From contig NC_134680.1 in NCBI RefSeq assembly GCF_024713945.1, positions 5,267,501 through 5,331,500 on the forward strand: a stretch of DNA of 64,000 nt, read 5' to 3'. The notes under the pieces were generated by a model. The model was given only the letters and a program-made list of their open reading frames with translations. It did no database searches and had not been told where the DNA came from. This document shows, in pieces, positions 62,611-64,000 of this stretch (the first letter of the stretch is position 1; every line of letters begins with the position of its first letter). The stretch is from Dermatophagoides farinae (taxonomy: Eukaryota; Arthropoda; Arachnida; Sarcoptiformes; Pyroglyphidae). The position numbers were made by a program, and so were the translations under genes.

Positions 62611-64000
62611 TGTAATTTGTAATTTTGGTATTTAAATAAAGCAGAAAAAAATCGTTTGTTTTTTTTGGAAAAAAAACCAAAAACTCTGATATTTGAATCC
62701 GATTAAAATTGTTTTTTCATTTTTTTTTTTTTTTTAATAGGTAACCATACATTGGTTTTGGGTTTCTATTACTACCATTACCACTTGATGGATGGTCAAT
62801 TGAAAAAATCATCATCATCATATATCAATTTTTTTTTTGCCATAAAAAAATGAAGAAAAATTACCATCATAATCAATTGAATTAAATTTAAATAATCTTA
62901 TTTCATTTCATCTGTACCGATTTAGTTGATTCAATAATTCATAATTGAACATTTCCTCACACAGCAATGACATTTGTACTATATCGTGCTATTATTATCA
63001 TTTTTGGAAAATTAGAAAAAAAATCAAAGATAAGTTTTGTTAGAAAATTGTATGATCATTGACCGAATGACCGAATTTTCTTCATTTTTTTTTTGCATCG
63101 GATGCTTCTGTATATTCATTTTGTTCAACAAAACATACAAATAAATATCGAATGATGATGATTATTGGTCAAAATGATTAAAATATTTTCACATTTTATA
63201 ACCATGCGGTAATTTCATATCATATATTAAACATTCATATTTTTTTTCTTTTCAAAAAAAGAATTGATTTGATTGATTCAAGTTTCGATCAATCAAATTT
63301 GATCATTATGACTGCTTCTTCTTTCATTATGGCTAGCCGATAATCGATATTGATGATCGATAATGACCTCTGAAAACAATTGAAATTGATCATGTTTTTT
63401 CTGTCGTTGTTATTGTTGTTATTGTTGTTGTGGTTCATTTTTTTGCTTTTTTTTCGTAATTGAAACTCTTTTTATCGATCAATCGAATAAATGATGGATG
63501 AAAATTAATCCAGATGAACAATGAGAAAACAAAACATTAACATCAATCAATAGATGGTCAAAGTTCAACAGAATTAAAAAAAAAAGAAAATATCGGACAG
63601 AAAAAAAAATTTTCAGGTAAAGCTCATTTCAGATTGTTTTTTTTTTTTTTTTGATTTGAACAACACAACAATTAATCCGTTTAATTAGTTCATAGCACAT
63701 AAATCACTTACACTAATAGTAGTGGCTTTGGATCTGAATGGCCTTGTACTATGTATTTTCTATGTACAATATCAATTTGACCATTTCCATTTCCAACAGG
63801 TGGCTAAATTCATTTATTTTGTGTTATTTTTTTTATATCTAGCATTCAAATGACATGGAACATTGTACAAAAAAAAAAAAATTCAAATATTCGACCGACG
63901 AATATGGTAAATAAAATAAAAGAAAAAATCGTGAATATCATCAATGTATATTGCTGCCTGTGGCTGAATAATTAAAACCCAATTATAAATGAATGAATGA
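62611..64000. other. Right-edge region, mostly non-coding
   Basis: AT-rich DNA with T and A runs. Apart from the possible minus-strand exon at 63711-63803, nothing coding is certain. A second minus-strand segment at 63369-63293, after a TTTTCAG, is open and reads VIIDHQYRLSASHNERRSSH before a stop, but its phase does not fit the upstream exon without a less usual donor. Confidence 0.35.
63711..63803 (-). CDS. Possible internal exon of an unidentified gene
   Basis: On the minus strand, TTTAG at the upstream side is followed by 31 open codons, PPVGNGNGQIDIVHRKYIVQ then GHSDPKPLLL, and a consensus GTAAGT donor. In-frame stops lie just before the acceptor, so it would have to be spliced. The composition is protein-like and unlike the Phe/Lys/Ile-rich noise around it. 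The acceptor lacks a pyrimidine tract, and the plus strand is also open over the same bases, so the call is weak. I do not recognise the product, and the rest of the gene would lie beyond the window or at about 63.3 kb. Confidence 0.3.

Overview
This is eukaryotic nuclear DNA from an arthropod. Evidence: spliced genes with GT..AG introns, many of only 50-80 bp; an RDL-type GABA-gated chloride channel whose exon pattern includes 68- and 83-bp exons; very AT-rich, homopolymer-rich non-coding DNA; and proteins full of Asn/Asp/Gln/His runs. An astigmatan mite (house-dust or scab mite type) is my best guess from composition and gene style. That is inference, not proof.

Layout. 1-11.8 kb is compact: the 5' end of eIF3g (minus), a decayed copy of a Rap1-Myb gene (plus), the intact Rap1-Myb gene (plus), a divergent Bicaudal-C-like gene (plus), a calumenin/reticulocalbin gene ending in NDEL (minus), DAD1 (plus) and CABIN1/Hir3 (minus). 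11.8-19.4 kb is non-coding, with a candidate TATA/initiator about 1 kb before an ACSL3/4-type acyl-CoA synthetase (19.4-22.2 kb, plus). 22.2-26.2 kb is non-coding. An orphan 574-residue basic, low-complexity ORF lies at 26.2-28.0 kb. 28.0-45.5 kb is a microsatellite-rich desert. The nine-exon Rdl gene occupies 45.5-55.0 kb (plus). An SPT6 gene lies at 56.9-60.7 kb (plus) and stops just before the place where the tandem SH2 domains should begin. A minus-strand first exon of an unrecognised small gene (62.6-62.4 kb) and a possible minus-strand exon at 63.8-63.7 kb lie near the right edge.

The genes are mostly housekeeping and do not form a pathway. Three touch chromatin or transcription (CABIN1/Hir3 histone chaperone subunit, SPT6, the Rap1-Myb protein); three act in or on the ER (calumenin-like, DAD1, ACSL). 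I found no operon-like, CRISPR-like or defence-like system. The strongest points are glutamine at the dieldrin-resistance (2') position of RDL, the SH2-less SPT6, the tandem Rap1-Myb relic, and the shortened, GXXG-less BicC-like protein. Exon edges were placed by eye and may be off by a base or two.
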